DNA from: Pseudomonas marginalis
GTDB lineage: Bacteria > Pseudomonadota > Gammaproteobacteria > Pseudomonadales > Pseudomonadaceae
Reading direction: 5' to 3'
Length of the DNA stretch: 64,000 nt
Assembly: GCF_900105325.1 (NCBI RefSeq)
Contig: NZ_FNSU01000001.1
Location: 558,001-622,000, forward strand
Shown here: positions 8,226 to 16,655 of the stretch, piece by piece
Layout: each line of letters starts with the position of its first letter
Numbering within the stretch: the first letter of the stretch is position 1
Made by a program: the position numbers and the translations under genes
Notes under the pieces: model-generated
Told to the model about the DNA's origin: nothing
The model's database searches: none
What the model saw: the letters and a program-made list of their open reading frames with translations, nothing else

Positions 8226-8607
8226 AGTGTGTTTCTCCGTGACGTTGGAATAATTGTGTAACCCCGTGCTTCATTCACTGTAGATGACGATTCGGCACGG
8301 GCTTGGTTCAGCGTTAATTCGGTTTTTCTGGGGAAAGCGAGGTTATCCACAGGCAGGTGATATATCCCCAGGCGCAGGTCGATGTAAGACAGCGCTGTCT
8401 TGGTGGGCAGGAATAATCAGCAAGATAGGATCGACCGGGGAAGTGAAACGTTTCAGTTTATTGCCGACAAGGATAAAGCGCGGACGCGCCGAGAGAAAGC
8501 GCAAATCGCAAGATGCATCATTTCCGATTTGGTAACAGTGACAGATCGTCGCTGCCAAATAACGGTGGGAGGGGCAAGCCTCCTCCCACAGGGGAATTTC
8601 AGTGTGT
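8226..8607. other. gap between gcd start and the TonB receptor 3' end
   Basis: About 380 bases carry the gcd promoter region and, at the far end, the palindrome at 8565-8589. The open frames here have no ribosome binding site or recognisable product and I do not call them. No clear operator was seen. Confidence 0.5.
8565..8589. repeat. GTGGGAGG..CCTCCCAC palindrome (REP-like, terminator of the receptor gene)
   Basis: GTGGGAGG (8565-8572) pairs with CCTCCCAC (8582-8589), 19 bases past the stop of the minus-strand receptor gene. It is a short form of the same element found at 60680-60709 and 63570-63602. Its place suggests that it also ends the receptor transcript. Confidence 0.75.
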
Positions 8608-10626
8608 TTAGAAGGTGGTGCGGATGCCCAATTGCACACTGCGTCCCGGTGCCGGCGCGATATCGCGCAGGATCGAGCTGGCATAGCGCACGGTCTGGTT
8701 GGTCAGGTTTTCACCGTTCACAAACGCCAGCCATTGGCTGCCGCCGACATTGAAGTGATAACCGGCGCTCGCGCCCAATGTGGTGTAGCCATCGGTGCCG
8801 CTTTCGTTATCCGGCACACGGCCCTGGCCAGCGGCGTGTTCGACGTCGATGCGTGCCTGCCAGCGGTCCAGTTCCCACAGCAAACCGCTGTTCAAGCGCA
8901 ACGGGGCGATGCGCGGCAAGGCTTCGCCGGTGTCGAGGTTGGTGGCGCGGGTGTAGTCGCCTGACAGCTCCAGCGCGAATTTGCCGTAGGCGCCTTCGCC
9001 GAGCTTGATGTGATCCTGGGCTTCGAAGCCGGCGAAACGTGCCCGCACGCCGGAATATTCGTACTCAGGAATGCCATCCGCGTCTTCTTCGCCTTCATCG
9101 TTCAGCGTACGACCCGTGCCCAGCAGGCCGATGTAATTGGAGAAGCGGCTGTAGAACACGCCGAAGCTGCCCTTGTGCGTGCCATTGTCAAAGCGCAGGG
9201 CCAGGTCGCTGGACACGGCCTTTTCTTTTTTCAGGTTGGCATCGCCCAGTTCATAGGTGCCGGTGGCGACGTGGGCGCCGTTGGCATACAGCTCGTAGAA
9301 GGTCGGCGCGCGCTCGGTGTAGCCCAGGGTCGCGGCCAGGGACCAGATGGGCGTCAGCGTATACACCGCGCCGGACGACAGGCTGCCGGCGGTGAAGTCG
9401 TTGGTCTTGTCGGCACCGGCAAAACGCGCGTTGCCCTTGGCGTCCGGGTCGACGCTGGTGTGCTCCAGGCGCCCGCCGAGGCTGAGCTTGAGGCGCTCGG
9501 TGGCCTGCATTTCTTCGAGGATAAACAGCGCGCCGGCGTTGGTGTCGGTCTGCGGCACGAAGGCTTCTTCACCGAGGGCCGAGAATTCGTTGCGGGTTAC
9601 TTGGGCGCCCACCACGCCATCGAACGGGCCAACGGGCTGGTGACGCGCTTCGACGCGGGCTTCATAGCCTTTGTTCTTGAAGATCGTGCCGGTTTCGCCG
9701 CCTTCGATTTCGCGGTGCTCGTAGTCGGTGTAGCCCGCGTCGAGTTTGACCGAGGTGAACGGGCCTTGCAGGTTGCGGATCTCGGACGCAAAGGCGTAGT
9801 GCTCCTGCTTCATGCGGATGCGCACTTCCTGCTCGGCCGGCGAGCCGTAGTTGCTGTCGTAGTTGCTGTAGGACAGCCCGGCGTAACCGTCGTCCCAGGT
9901 GTAGGAGCCGCCTACCGCACCGCCGTCCTGGCGCCCGTCGCTGTTGCCCAGGCGGCCGTTCCTGCCGGGTGCGTCATCGCTGTCCGGGGCGTGGCGGCTG
10001 CGGGCCTGGCCGGGGATTTTCAGGTCGTTGAATTCCCGCGCGTTGGCGTCCAGGTGCAAGGCGAAGGTGCCATTGCCCGCTTCCAGCTTGCCCGCACTGC
10101 TGCGCGTGGTGTCGGCGCCGCCGTAACGCAATTCACCGGCGCCGTGGATGCCCTCGATGGCTTCGGTGGGGATGCGGTTGTCGAAGGTGTTGACCACGCC
10201 ACCGATGGCGCTGCCGCCATACAACAGCGCTGCCGGGCCGCGTACGATTTCAATGCGTTCGACGTTGACCGGGTCCAGCGGCACCGCGTGGTCATAGGAC
10301 AGCGACGACGCATCCAGCGCGCCCACGCCGTTGCGCAAAATGCGTATACGGTCGCCGTCCTGGCCACGAATGATCGGCCGGCTGGCGCCTGGGCCAAAGT
10401 ACGAGGAGGACACGCCCGGTTGCTTGTTCAGGGTTTCGCCGAGGCTGCCTTTTTGTTGCAGGGTCAGCTCATCGCCCTCCAGCACGGTGGTCGGCGAGGC
10501 GAGTTGCTCGCTGCCCAGCGGGTTGCCGGTGATGACTTGGGGTTGCAGTTCCAGGGCGTGGGCTTCCGAGCTGATCAACAGGGCGGCGGCGAGCGGCGAC
10601 AAGCGCCACAGGGAGGAGAGGGACAT
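8608..10626 (-). CDS. TonB-dependent outer-membrane receptor, ZnuD-like (zinc)
   Basis: A 672-residue TonB-dependent receptor with a signal peptide ending near SSEAHALE, a plug domain (SLGETLNKQPGVSSSYFGPG, IIRGQDGDRIRILRNGVG, VERIEIVRGPAALLYGGSAI) and a C-terminal 22-strand barrel ending in the classic Phe (LGIRTTF). A loop around residues 210-235 is rich in Asp, Arg and His (SRHAPDSDDAPGRNGR). The plug and loop style match the ZnuD/PA0781 group that takes up zinc or zinc-bearing ligands. The gene is preceded by a 12-of-13 match to the Zur operator, the best evidence for zinc. A copper or heme receptor would be the alternative. It is a single-gene unit with a hairpin after its stop. Confidence 0.85.
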   Translation of the reverse strand: MSLSSLWRLSPLAAALLISSEAHALELQPQVITGNPLGSEQLASPTTVLEGDELTLQQKGSLGETLNKQPGVSSSYFGPGASRPIIRGQDGDRIRILRNGVGALDASSLSYDHAVPLDPVNVERIEIVRGPAALLYGGSAIGGVVNTFDNRIPTEAIEGIHGAGELRYGGADTTRSSAGKLEAGNGTFALHLDANAREFNDLKIPGQARSRHAPDSDDAPGRNGRLGNSDGRQDGGAVGGSYTWDDGYAGLSYSNYDSNYGSPAEQEVRIRMKQEHYAFASEIRNLQGPFTSVKLDAGYTDYEHREIEGGETGTIFKNKGYEARVEARHQPVGPFDGVVGAQVTRNEFSALGEEAFVPQTDTNAGALFILEEMQATERLKLSLGGRLEHTSVDPDAKGNARFAGADKTNDFTAGSLSSGAVYTLTPIWSLAATLGYTERAPTFYELYANGAHVATGTYELGDANLKKEKAVSSDLALRFDNGTHKGSFGVFYSRFSNYIGLLGTGRTLNDEGEEDADGIPEYEYSGVRARFAGFEAQDHIKLGEGAYGKFALELSGDYTRATNLDTGEALPRIAPLRLNSGLLWELDRWQARIDVEHAAGQGRVPDNESGTDGYTTLGASAGYHFNVGGSQWLAFVNGENLTNQTVRYASSILRDIAPAPGRSVQLGIRTTF

Positions 10627-10670
10627 CGGACATTCCTTGGCAAAACGACGAAAAAGATTTGAGATTTATA

Positions 10671-10683
10671 GTTACAATATAAC
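10671..10683. promoter_or_regulatory. candidate Zur box
   Basis: GTTACAATATAAC at 10671-10683 matches the core of the enterobacterial Zur site (GTTATAATATAAC) at 12 of 13 positions. It lies 45-57 bases before the receptor start, where a repressor would block the promoter. The flanking T-A-rich bases also fit. Confidence 0.7.
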
Positions 10684-10776
10684 ATCTCTTTTTTGCCGGG
10701 AGCGGGAACTTTTTTTACCTGCCAGGGCGGAGTGATAAGGTGTGCGCCTTCGTGAGCACTTTTTCATAGGCCCGGC

Positions 10777-11010
10777 ATGACCGCGACAAACAACGACCCC
10801 CTCCACGGCGTGACCCTGCAACACGTCCTCACCACCCTGGTGGAACACTACGAATGGGCAGGCCTGGCCGAACGCATTGATATCCGTTGCTTCAAGAGCG
10901 ACCCGAGCATCAAGTCGAGCCTGACTTTCTTGCGCAAGACCCCATGGGCGCGGGAGAAGGTCGAAGGCTTGTACGTCAAGCTGATGCGCACCAAACGCCC
11001 GCTGGATTGA
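10777..11010 (+). CDS. VF530-family small DNA-binding protein
   Basis: A 77-residue protein with the VF530/DUF2132 signature: DPLHGVTLQHVLTTLVEHY, then IRCFKSDPSIKSSLTFLRKT and WAREKVEGLYV. The family has a compact helical fold reported to bind DNA, and its cellular role is unknown. It is divergent from the TonB receptor and starts 150 bases away from it, so the Zur box could in principle touch both promoters. The next gene begins four bases after its stop, suggesting co-transcription. Confidence 0.85.
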   Translation: MTATNNDPLHGVTLQHVLTTLVEHYEWAGLAERIDIRCFKSDPSIKSSLTFLRKTPWAREKVEGLYVKLMRTKRPLD

Positions 11011-11014
11011 CCTC

Positions 11015-11641
11015 ATGAAGCGGTATGTGGCGGCAGCGGCGCTGGCCGGTTGGGTGGGCCTGGCGATTCAGCAATACCTGATTTTCTATTCGCGCTGGGA
11101 GTCCGGCGCCAGTCTGCTCGGCGGGCTGATCAACTTCTTCAGTTTCTTCACGGTGCTGACCAATACCCTGGCAGCGGTGGTGCTGAGCTATGCGTGGGTG
11201 AAGCGCGATTCTGCAGCCAGGCGGTTTTTCCTCGCCCCCGGCGTCAGCAGCGGCATCGCCGTCAGCATCGTGGTGGTCGGCTTGGCCTACAGCCTGTTGC
11301 TGCGGCATCTGTGGCAGCCCGAAGGCTTTCAATGGATCGCCGATGAACTGCTGCACGACGTGATGCCGCTGCTGTTCGTGCTGTACTGGTGGCGCTGCGT
11401 GCCCAAGGGCCAGTTGCGCCTCAAGCACATTGGCCTGTGGGTCATCTACCCGCTGGTGTACTTCGGCTATGTGCTGCTGCGCGGGGATTTGCTCGGGCAG
11501 TACCAGTACCCGTTCATCGATGTCGGCACCCTGGGTTATCCACAAGTGTTTGTGAATGCCGGGGGGATCCTGCTGGGGTTCGTGCTGGTTGCCCTGGCGG
11601 CGGTCGGCCTGGACAAGACCTTGAAGTCACCCCGAATTTAA
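11015..11641 (+). CDS. Pr6Pr family membrane protein
   Basis: The 208-residue protein has about six hydrophobic helices, with the family pattern FYSRWESGASLLGGLINFFSFF (shortened: SLLGGLINFFSFFTVLTN) near the N terminus and PLVYFGYVLLRG later. This fits the Pr6Pr (FAR-17a/AIG1-like) family of integral membrane proteins, of unknown function in bacteria. It starts four bases after the VF530 gene. No catalytic motif can be pointed out with confidence. Confidence 0.75.
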   Translation: MKRYVAAAALAGWVGLAIQQYLIFYSRWESGASLLGGLINFFSFFTVLTNTLAAVVLSYAWVKRDSAARRFFLAPGVSSGIAVSIVVVGLAYSLLLRHLWQPEGFQWIADELLHDVMPLLFVLYWWRCVPKGQLRLKHIGLWVIYPLVYFGYVLLRGDLLGQYQYPFIDVGTLGYPQVFVNAGGILLGFVLVALAAVGLDKTLKSPRI

Positions 11642-12120
11642 CCTGTACGGATCTCTGGGCAGGGAGCAACTCCCTTCTCCCAGGCTTTAAGCCTCGTCAT
11701 TCCCCCCGCTGCGCACCGTCAATGGTTTTCCATTGAGCGGTGTTTCGCCACGTCGCGCACTTATCAACACGTTAGTTGATGTGCTCCAGTAAATGTTGTT
11801 ATTTTTCGTTGAGTGTAATCCCTCTCTTACAGTTATATCTGAAGACAAGCTTTTGCAACTAAGGCCGATGTAGTCCAATTCTTACGGATGTTTTTAAAGT
11901 TTTGGCAATTTGCCATGTTTTTCCTATGTGTTTAAGTGTTGCAGGGCTACGTAATTAGAAGAACTGGCCGACTTATGTTTTTGGAATCTGGTCGGGATAA
12001 TCGCCTGGCTTCAAATGAGCTGGTTTGCAATACAAGTAATTGGAATAAATAGAGGAATTCTGTGCGCCACGGCGGCGGAATCACTTAAACGACGTTTATT
12101 ACTAATGTGGGCATCTATAA
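11642..12120. other. AT-rich regulatory region before the first fimbrial locus
   Basis: Nearly 480 bases without a credible gene and clearly richer in A and T than the surroundings, which fits H-NS/MvaT-type silencing of a surface-structure locus. Two symmetric sites are visible: ATCAAC..GTTGAT at 11763-11780 and TGGCAATTTGCCA, a perfect palindrome, at 11903-11915. GTTAGTTGATGTG at 11771-11783 recurs in similar form before the second fimbrial locus. No invertase gene and no long inverted repeats of the fimS kind were seen. Confidence 0.55.
11903..11915. promoter_or_regulatory. 13-bp perfect palindrome, possible operator
   Basis: TGGCAA-T-TTGCCA at 11903-11915 lies about 210 bases before the first pilin. 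It resembles a binding site for a dimeric regulator. The regulator is not known. Confidence 0.3.
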
Positions 12121-12642
12121 ATGAAAGCTAAAATGAAAACCGCGCTGTTCTCTATCGGGCTGTTGGTGGGGTCGATGTCCGTTGCCCAGGCGGCGGACGG
12201 AACTGTCACGTTCTTGGGGTCGGTCCATTCGGGTGCCTGCTCTATCAAGCCTGATTCGGTCGATCAGACCATTCCCCTTGGCGCAATCGCCAAACATCAA
12301 TTGCAAGCGGGCGGGAAGTCCGAGCCGCGTCGCCTGCTGATTGAACTTGAGGGCTGCGACCTGGCGGGTCTCACCGATAACACCGTGACCACCACCTTCA
12401 CCGGAGCGCCATCGAGCGTTGTGCCGGGTGCGCTGGGCACCGTCGGGAGCGCGGGCAATGTGGGCATCATGATGACCCATGGCAGTAAACCCGTTGAATT
12501 GGGCGTGGCTACCACGCCGCAAGTGATTGCCGCCGGTGACAACACGCTGGAGTTCGGTGCCTATGTACAAGGCGCTGCCACGGGCGACATCGTGCCAGGC
12601 GACTTCAGCGCGGTGACCAACTTCACCTTGGCTTATCAGTAA
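12121..12642 (+). CDS. fimbrial major pilin (FimA/PapA class)
   Basis: A 173-residue exported pilin. The signal peptide ends at VAQA-ADG, and the mature protein shows the chaperone-usher pilin pattern: GSVHSGACSIKPDSVDQTIPLG, written here as SGACSIKP near the N terminus, a second Cys in LEGCDL for the conserved disulfide, and a C-terminal beta strand ending NFTLAYQ, which donates to the chaperone. The ribosome binding site is poor for the ATG at 12121 and also for the in-frame ATG at 12133, and a stop codon precedes the first. Being first in the locus and followed by a stable hairpin suggests it is the major shaft subunit. Confidence 0.87.
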   Translation: MKAKMKTALFSIGLLVGSMSVAQAADGTVTFLGSVHSGACSIKPDSVDQTIPLGAIAKHQLQAGGKSEPRRLLIELEGCDLAGLTDNTVTTTFTGAPSSVVPGALGTVGSAGNVGIMMTHGSKPVELGVATTPQVIAAGDNTLEFGAYVQGAATGDIVPGDFSAVTNFTLAYQ

Positions 12643-12649
12643 GCGTTTT

Positions 12650-12674
12650 CCCCCGCCACCCAGCGTGGCGGGGG
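12650..12674 (+). terminator. hairpin after the major pilin (partial terminator or mRNA stabiliser)
   Basis: CCCCCGCCA (12650-12658) pairs with TGGCGGGGG (12666-12674). There is no T run after it, so it probably does not stop all transcription. It can shield the upstream pilin mRNA and lower expression of downstream genes. The right arm runs into the GGAGG purine stretches used by the next gene. Confidence 0.65.
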
Positions 12675-12692
12675 AGGCTGGTGGAGGCACAG

Positions 12693-13253
12693 GTGAAAAC
12701 ATTCATAAGTCTCGCTATCTCCTCTTCTTTGGCGATGTTCATCAGCCCTGGGGTGGTTGCCCAGGAGCCTGCTCAAGGTGATGGGCTTGTCACGCTGGGA
12801 GGAGAGGTCGTCGACTCGGCCTGCGGGCTGGAGTTGGTCAGCGTCGATCAAACCATCGATACGGACCCCGAGCCCATTGGCCGGTTCCTGCGGCGCGCCA
12901 GGGGCCAGGACCAGTCCTTCCAGTTGCGCCTGGTCAATTGCACCTTGAGTCGTACCGATCCATCCCGTCCAGGGGTGACGCTGCCCGACTGGCAGCACCT
13001 TCGGGTGACGTTTGACGGCCCCACCGACAGAGGCGGTCGTTCTTTTGCGGTCTTTGGTGGCTCCCAAGGCGTTGCGATGAATATTGAGGATTCCGCTGGC
13101 CAGTTAAGTGTTCCGGGTCAGCCGATGACTCCACATCCGTTAACGGAAGGCGATATGACGCTGCACTACACGCTTCATTTTGTCGGTAACGGATTGCCCA
13201 TAGTGGCCGGAGCCCACCGTACTGCCGTGCGGTTCAAGTTGGAATATTTTTGA
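12693..13253 (+). CDS. fimbrial pilin subunit
   Basis: I place the start at the GTG at 12693, with GGAGG six bases before it and a signal peptide MKTFISLAISSSLAMF right after; a GTG at 12681 is the alternative. The mature protein has the pilin layout with SACGLELVSVDQTIDTD and VNCTLSRTD carrying the two disulfide cysteines, and the chaperone-binding end VRFKLEYF. It is longer than the first pilin and has an insertion after VNCTL, so it is more likely a minor or adaptor subunit than a second shaft protein. It belongs to the same operon, 50 bases after the first pilin. Confidence 0.83.
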   Translation: MKTFISLAISSSLAMFISPGVVAQEPAQGDGLVTLGGEVVDSACGLELVSVDQTIDTDPEPIGRFLRRARGQDQSFQLRLVNCTLSRTDPSRPGVTLPDWQHLRVTFDGPTDRGGRSFAVFGGSQGVAMNIEDSAGQLSVPGQPMTPHPLTEGDMTLHYTLHFVGNGLPIVAGAHRTAVRFKLEYF

Positions 13254-13272
13254 ACGTTGATGGGTTGCTTGC

Positions 13273-15875
13273 ATGTTAAATACAGCGAAGGTCAAAAATA
13301 CGCTGCGCCCAAGCCTTTTTGGCGGGTTGATATCATTGGCAGGCACTGCACTGGCTGCTGGGGATATTGAGTTTAATACTGATGTTCTTGATCTGAGTGA
13401 TCGCACTAATATTGACTTGTCTCAGTTTGCCCGCAGCGGGTTTATTCTGCCGGGCACCTATTCGATGGTAGTGCAGATCAATGCCCAGCCCATTGCTGAG
13501 CAATCGGTGGCTTTCTATCCCCCGATAATGACCCTAAAGGCAGCCAGGCATGTTTGTCGCTGGATCTTGTCGATCAATTGGGTCTCAAGGCGTCGGACGC
13601 GGCCAAACTCAAATGGTGGAAAAACGGCGAGTGCCTGGATACCGAAAGTTTGCCTGGCATGGAGGTCAGTGGCGACCTGGCCACCTCCACACTGAACATC
13701 AACCTGCCCCAGGCCTACCTCGAGTACAGCGCCATCCATTGGGATCCGCCGTCCCGGTGGGATGAGGGGGTGCCGGGGCTGCTGGTTGACTACAACATGA
13801 CGGCGCAGTCCAGCTATCAAAAGAATGACGGCACCCGCAACAACCTCAGTGGTAACGGAACCCTTGGCGCCAATGCCGGGGCCTGGCGCCTGAGGGCCGA
13901 CTGGCAGGGGCGGATCGAGAAAGGCGTGGAAGGGGCACCCAGGGATCAACAACAGTTGGAGTGGAGTCGCTACTACGCCTATCGCGCAGTGCCTGCACTG
14001 AAGGCACGCTTGACGGTCGGAGAGGACTACCTGTACTCGGACATCTTCGACAGCTTCCGTTTTACCGGGGCTTCGCTGATCTCGGATCAAAGCCAACTGC
14101 CACCCAACCTGCGTGGCTACGCACCGGAAGTCGTCGGGGTCGCCAAGACCAACGCAAGAATCATCATCAGCCAGAAGGGCCGCGTGCTGTATGAAACGCT
14201 GGTCGCCGCAGGCCCTTATCGCATTCAGGACCTCAGCGACGCCGTGAGTGGCACTCTGGATGTGCGGGTCGAGGAGCAGGACGGTTCGGTTCAGACCTTC
14301 CAGATCGATACGGCAGGCGTTCCCTACCTGACACGTCCTGGGCACGTTCGATACAAGCTGGCGACCGGGCGCCCGTCCGATCTTCAGTACGGTGCCAACG
14401 GCAGCGTTTTCGGCACCGGCGAATTCTCCTGGGGGATCAGCAATGGCTGGTCGCTGTTTGGCGGCGGGATAACGGATAACAACTACCGCGCATTGTCTGT
14501 CGGGGTCGGTCGCGACCTGCTGGCGTTCGGCGCCGTATCGCTGGATGCCACCCAGTCCCACGCCAGTGTGTGGAACCAGGCATTCTCGGGCAAATCCTAC
14601 CGCCTTCAATACTCCAAGCACTTCGAGCAGTACGACAGCCAGGTCACGTTTGCCGGTTACCGGTTTTCCGAGAAAAACTACTTGAGCATGAGCGAGTACC
14701 TGGACGCCCGTCATTACGGGTTGAACGGTGAGCGCGGCGGGATCGAGCGCGGTGAATACATCGAGGGCTGGAAGCCGATTGGCGACAGCAAGGCCCTGTA
14801 TACGGTGACGCTCAACAAGCAGTTTCGTGACCTTGGGGCGACCGTCTACGCCAGCTACAACAAGCAGACGTATTGGGGGCGCCCGGACACTCAGCGTTGG
14901 AACCTGTCGATGTCGCGCTACTTCAATGTGGGAACCGTCAGGAACATGAGCCTGTCCCTGAACATGTTTCGCACCCAGGAGTATGCCTACAAGGATAACG
15001 GAATGGCGCTGACGGTCAGCCTGCCGTTGGGGCGCAGCGGCACCCTGTCGCTGGACGCCAACAGGACCTCGGGTAAAGAGAGTTTCTCGACGCGCTACAG
15101 CGATCGCCTCGATGAGCGCAACAGTTACCAGCTCAATGCAAGCGACCGCTCCGCCAGCGGCTATCTGAGTCATATCGGCGACCAGGCCGACATCGATCTC
15201 AGCGCCAGCACCCAGGAAGGCAGTGGCAGGACCCTCAGTGCATCCATTCGCGGCGGCGGCACGCTCACGCCCTACGGTGCGGCGCTGCACCGAACCAATG
15301 GCACCGGTGGCACCCGCCTGATGCTCGACACCGGAGGTGTGCCCGATGTGCCTGTGCGTGGTTACGGCACATCGACCCGCACCAACGCGTTCGGCAAGGC
15401 AGTGATTTCCGATATCAGCAGCTACCAGCGTACGGCCGCCAGTGTCGACCTGGAGAACCTGCCGAGCAACGTTGAAGCCACTCAATCGGTGACCCAACTG
15501 ACCCTTACCGAAGGGGCCATTGGTTATCGGTCCCTGGACGTGATTGCCGGTGAGAAGGCCATGGCTGTCCTGCGCCTGCCGGATGGCAGTGCACCGCCCT
15601 TCGGCGCGACGGTGAAGAACACCAAACAGCAGGACACCGGGATTGTGAACGACGGTGGCGCTGTTTACCTGAGCGGTATTCAGGCCGGTGAGCAAATGAT
15701 CGTCAGTTGGGGCGGCATCGAACGCTGCCTGCTCACGCTGCCCGTCGCGCTGCCCGCAGACAGTTTGACCGATGCCTTGCAATTGCGCTGCCAGAGCGTA
15801 GCCACTGATCAATCCTCACCCGAGCCAGCAGCGCTGACCGGGAAGCGTACCGATACGGAGAACAACGCCTCATGA
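13273..15875 (+). pseudogene. fimbrial usher (FimD/PapC family), frameshifted
   Basis: The usher coding sequence is split over two frames. The first (13273 to about 13520) encodes the signal peptide and the start of the N-terminal domain (AAGDIEFNTDVLDLSDR, SGFILPGTYSMVVQIN). The second (about 13523 to 15875) continues with CLSLDLVDQLGL, the plug and 24-strand barrel (RGYAPEVVGVAKTNARIII, ADIDLSAS) and the C-terminal domains. Adding one C to the C5 tract at 13519-13523 restores FYPPDNDPKGSQACLSLD and gives one protein of about 868 residues, the normal length for the family. The usher is the outer-membrane pore that assembles the fimbria, so as read the locus should not make fibres unless this is a sequencing error or a slippery tract. 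The 3' end overlaps the chaperone gene by four bases. Confidence 0.88.
13519..13523 (+). other. C5 tract carrying the usher frameshift
   Basis: Five cytosines lie where six are needed to keep the usher in frame. Homopolymer tracts are common places for both sequencing errors and slipped-strand changes. Five or six bases is short for true phase variation. Confidence 0.8.
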
Positions 15876-16633
15876 TGCTCAATACGCACCCCACACTCCT
15901 GGTCTTCGCACTGCTGGCTCTGGGTCTGAGCCAGAGTGCCGGCGCCGCGGTTGGCCTGGACCGAACCCGGGTGATTTTTGACGGTGGCAAGGATGCGACC
16001 AGCGTGAATATCACCAATAACAACACCCAACTGCCGTACCTGGCCCAAGGCTGGATCGAGGACGAGGAGGGCAACAAGATCACCTCGCCCTTGATCGTGC
16101 TGCCGCCGGTTCAACGTTTGGAGCCCGGCAAGCAAAGCCAGGTGAAAGTGCAGGCGTTGCCGGCGGCCAAGTCGTTGCCGCAGGATCGCGAGACGGTCTA
16201 CTACTTCAACCTGCGGGAGATTCCACCGCGCAGCGACAAATCCAACACCCTGCAAATCGCGCTGCAGACCCGGATTAAATTGTTCTACCGACCGCAGGCC
16301 ATCGCTCCCAGTCAGCAAGACCTGTCCAACCCCTGGCAGGAAAAGCTGACCCTGACCCGCCAGGGCGACCGTTACCAGGTGAACAACCCTACGCCTTACT
16401 ACGTGTCTCTGGTGGATGCTCGCAGCAGCAAAGACGGCAAGACCGTGCCGGGTTTCGAGCCCGTGATGATCCCGCCTAAAGGCACGCAAACCCTGGGGCC
16501 GACGGCCAAGGCGCTGGGCAATTCACCCTACCTGGCCTACGTGAATGACTACGGCGGGCGTCCATTACTGGCGTTCACCTGCACGGGCGAAACATGCAAG
16601 GTGAACTTGCAAGTCTCGACGCCTAATGAGTAG
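15872..16633 (+). CDS. periplasmic fimbrial chaperone (PapD/FimC family)
   Basis: A 253-residue chaperone overlapping the usher stop by ATGA. The signal peptide ends at QSAGAA. The first immunoglobulin-like domain begins VGLDRTRVIFDGGKDATSV and contains the alternating hydrophobic G1 strand around SNTLQIALQTRIKLFYRP, preceded by VYYFNLREIPPR, the FGS/FGL signature region. The chaperone gives a missing strand to each pilin and carries it to the usher. The short FG loop suggests the FGS subclass, which matches the FimD-type usher. The second domain (residues about 150-250) ends with two cysteines in FTCTGETC that may form a disulfide. Confidence 0.93.
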   Translation: MMLNTHPTLLVFALLALGLSQSAGAAVGLDRTRVIFDGGKDATSVNITNNNTQLPYLAQGWIEDEEGNKITSPLIVLPPVQRLEPGKQSQVKVQALPAAKSLPQDRETVYYFNLREIPPRSDKSNTLQIALQTRIKLFYRPQAIAPSQQDLSNPWQEKLTLTRQGDRYQVNNPTPYYVSLVDARSSKDGKTVPGFEPVMIPPKGTQTLGPTAKALGNSPYLAYVNDYGGRPLLAFTCTGETCKVNLQVSTPNE

Positions 16634-16655
16634 CAGCCTGCAGCGGGAGAGCGTC

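Noticed and set aside
5787..8261. Long plus-strand open frame opposite gcd (824 codons).
   Set aside because: It is antisense to a clearly recognisable Gcd, lacks a ribosome binding site and reads as biased His/Arg/Gln-rich sequence typical of the shadow of a GC-rich gene.
8284..8535. Small plus-strand frame between gcd and the TonB receptor.
   Set aside because: No ribosome binding site, no recognisable product, and a Lys/Arg-rich composition unlike the neighbours.
11903..11915. TGGCA...TTGC as a sigma-54 promoter.
   Set aside because: The two halves are too close; the -24/-12 spacing of TGGC and TTGC is not met. It is kept only as a palindrome.
11642..12120. A possible fimS-like invertible promoter before the first fimbrial locus.
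   Set aside because: Only short inverted repeats (6 bp arms) are present, and no recombinase gene of the FimB/FimE type is in the window.
13515..15812. Long minus-strand frame opposite the usher.
   Set aside because: It is a shadow of the usher. It does not explain the frameshift, since both plus-strand pieces clearly encode usher sequence.
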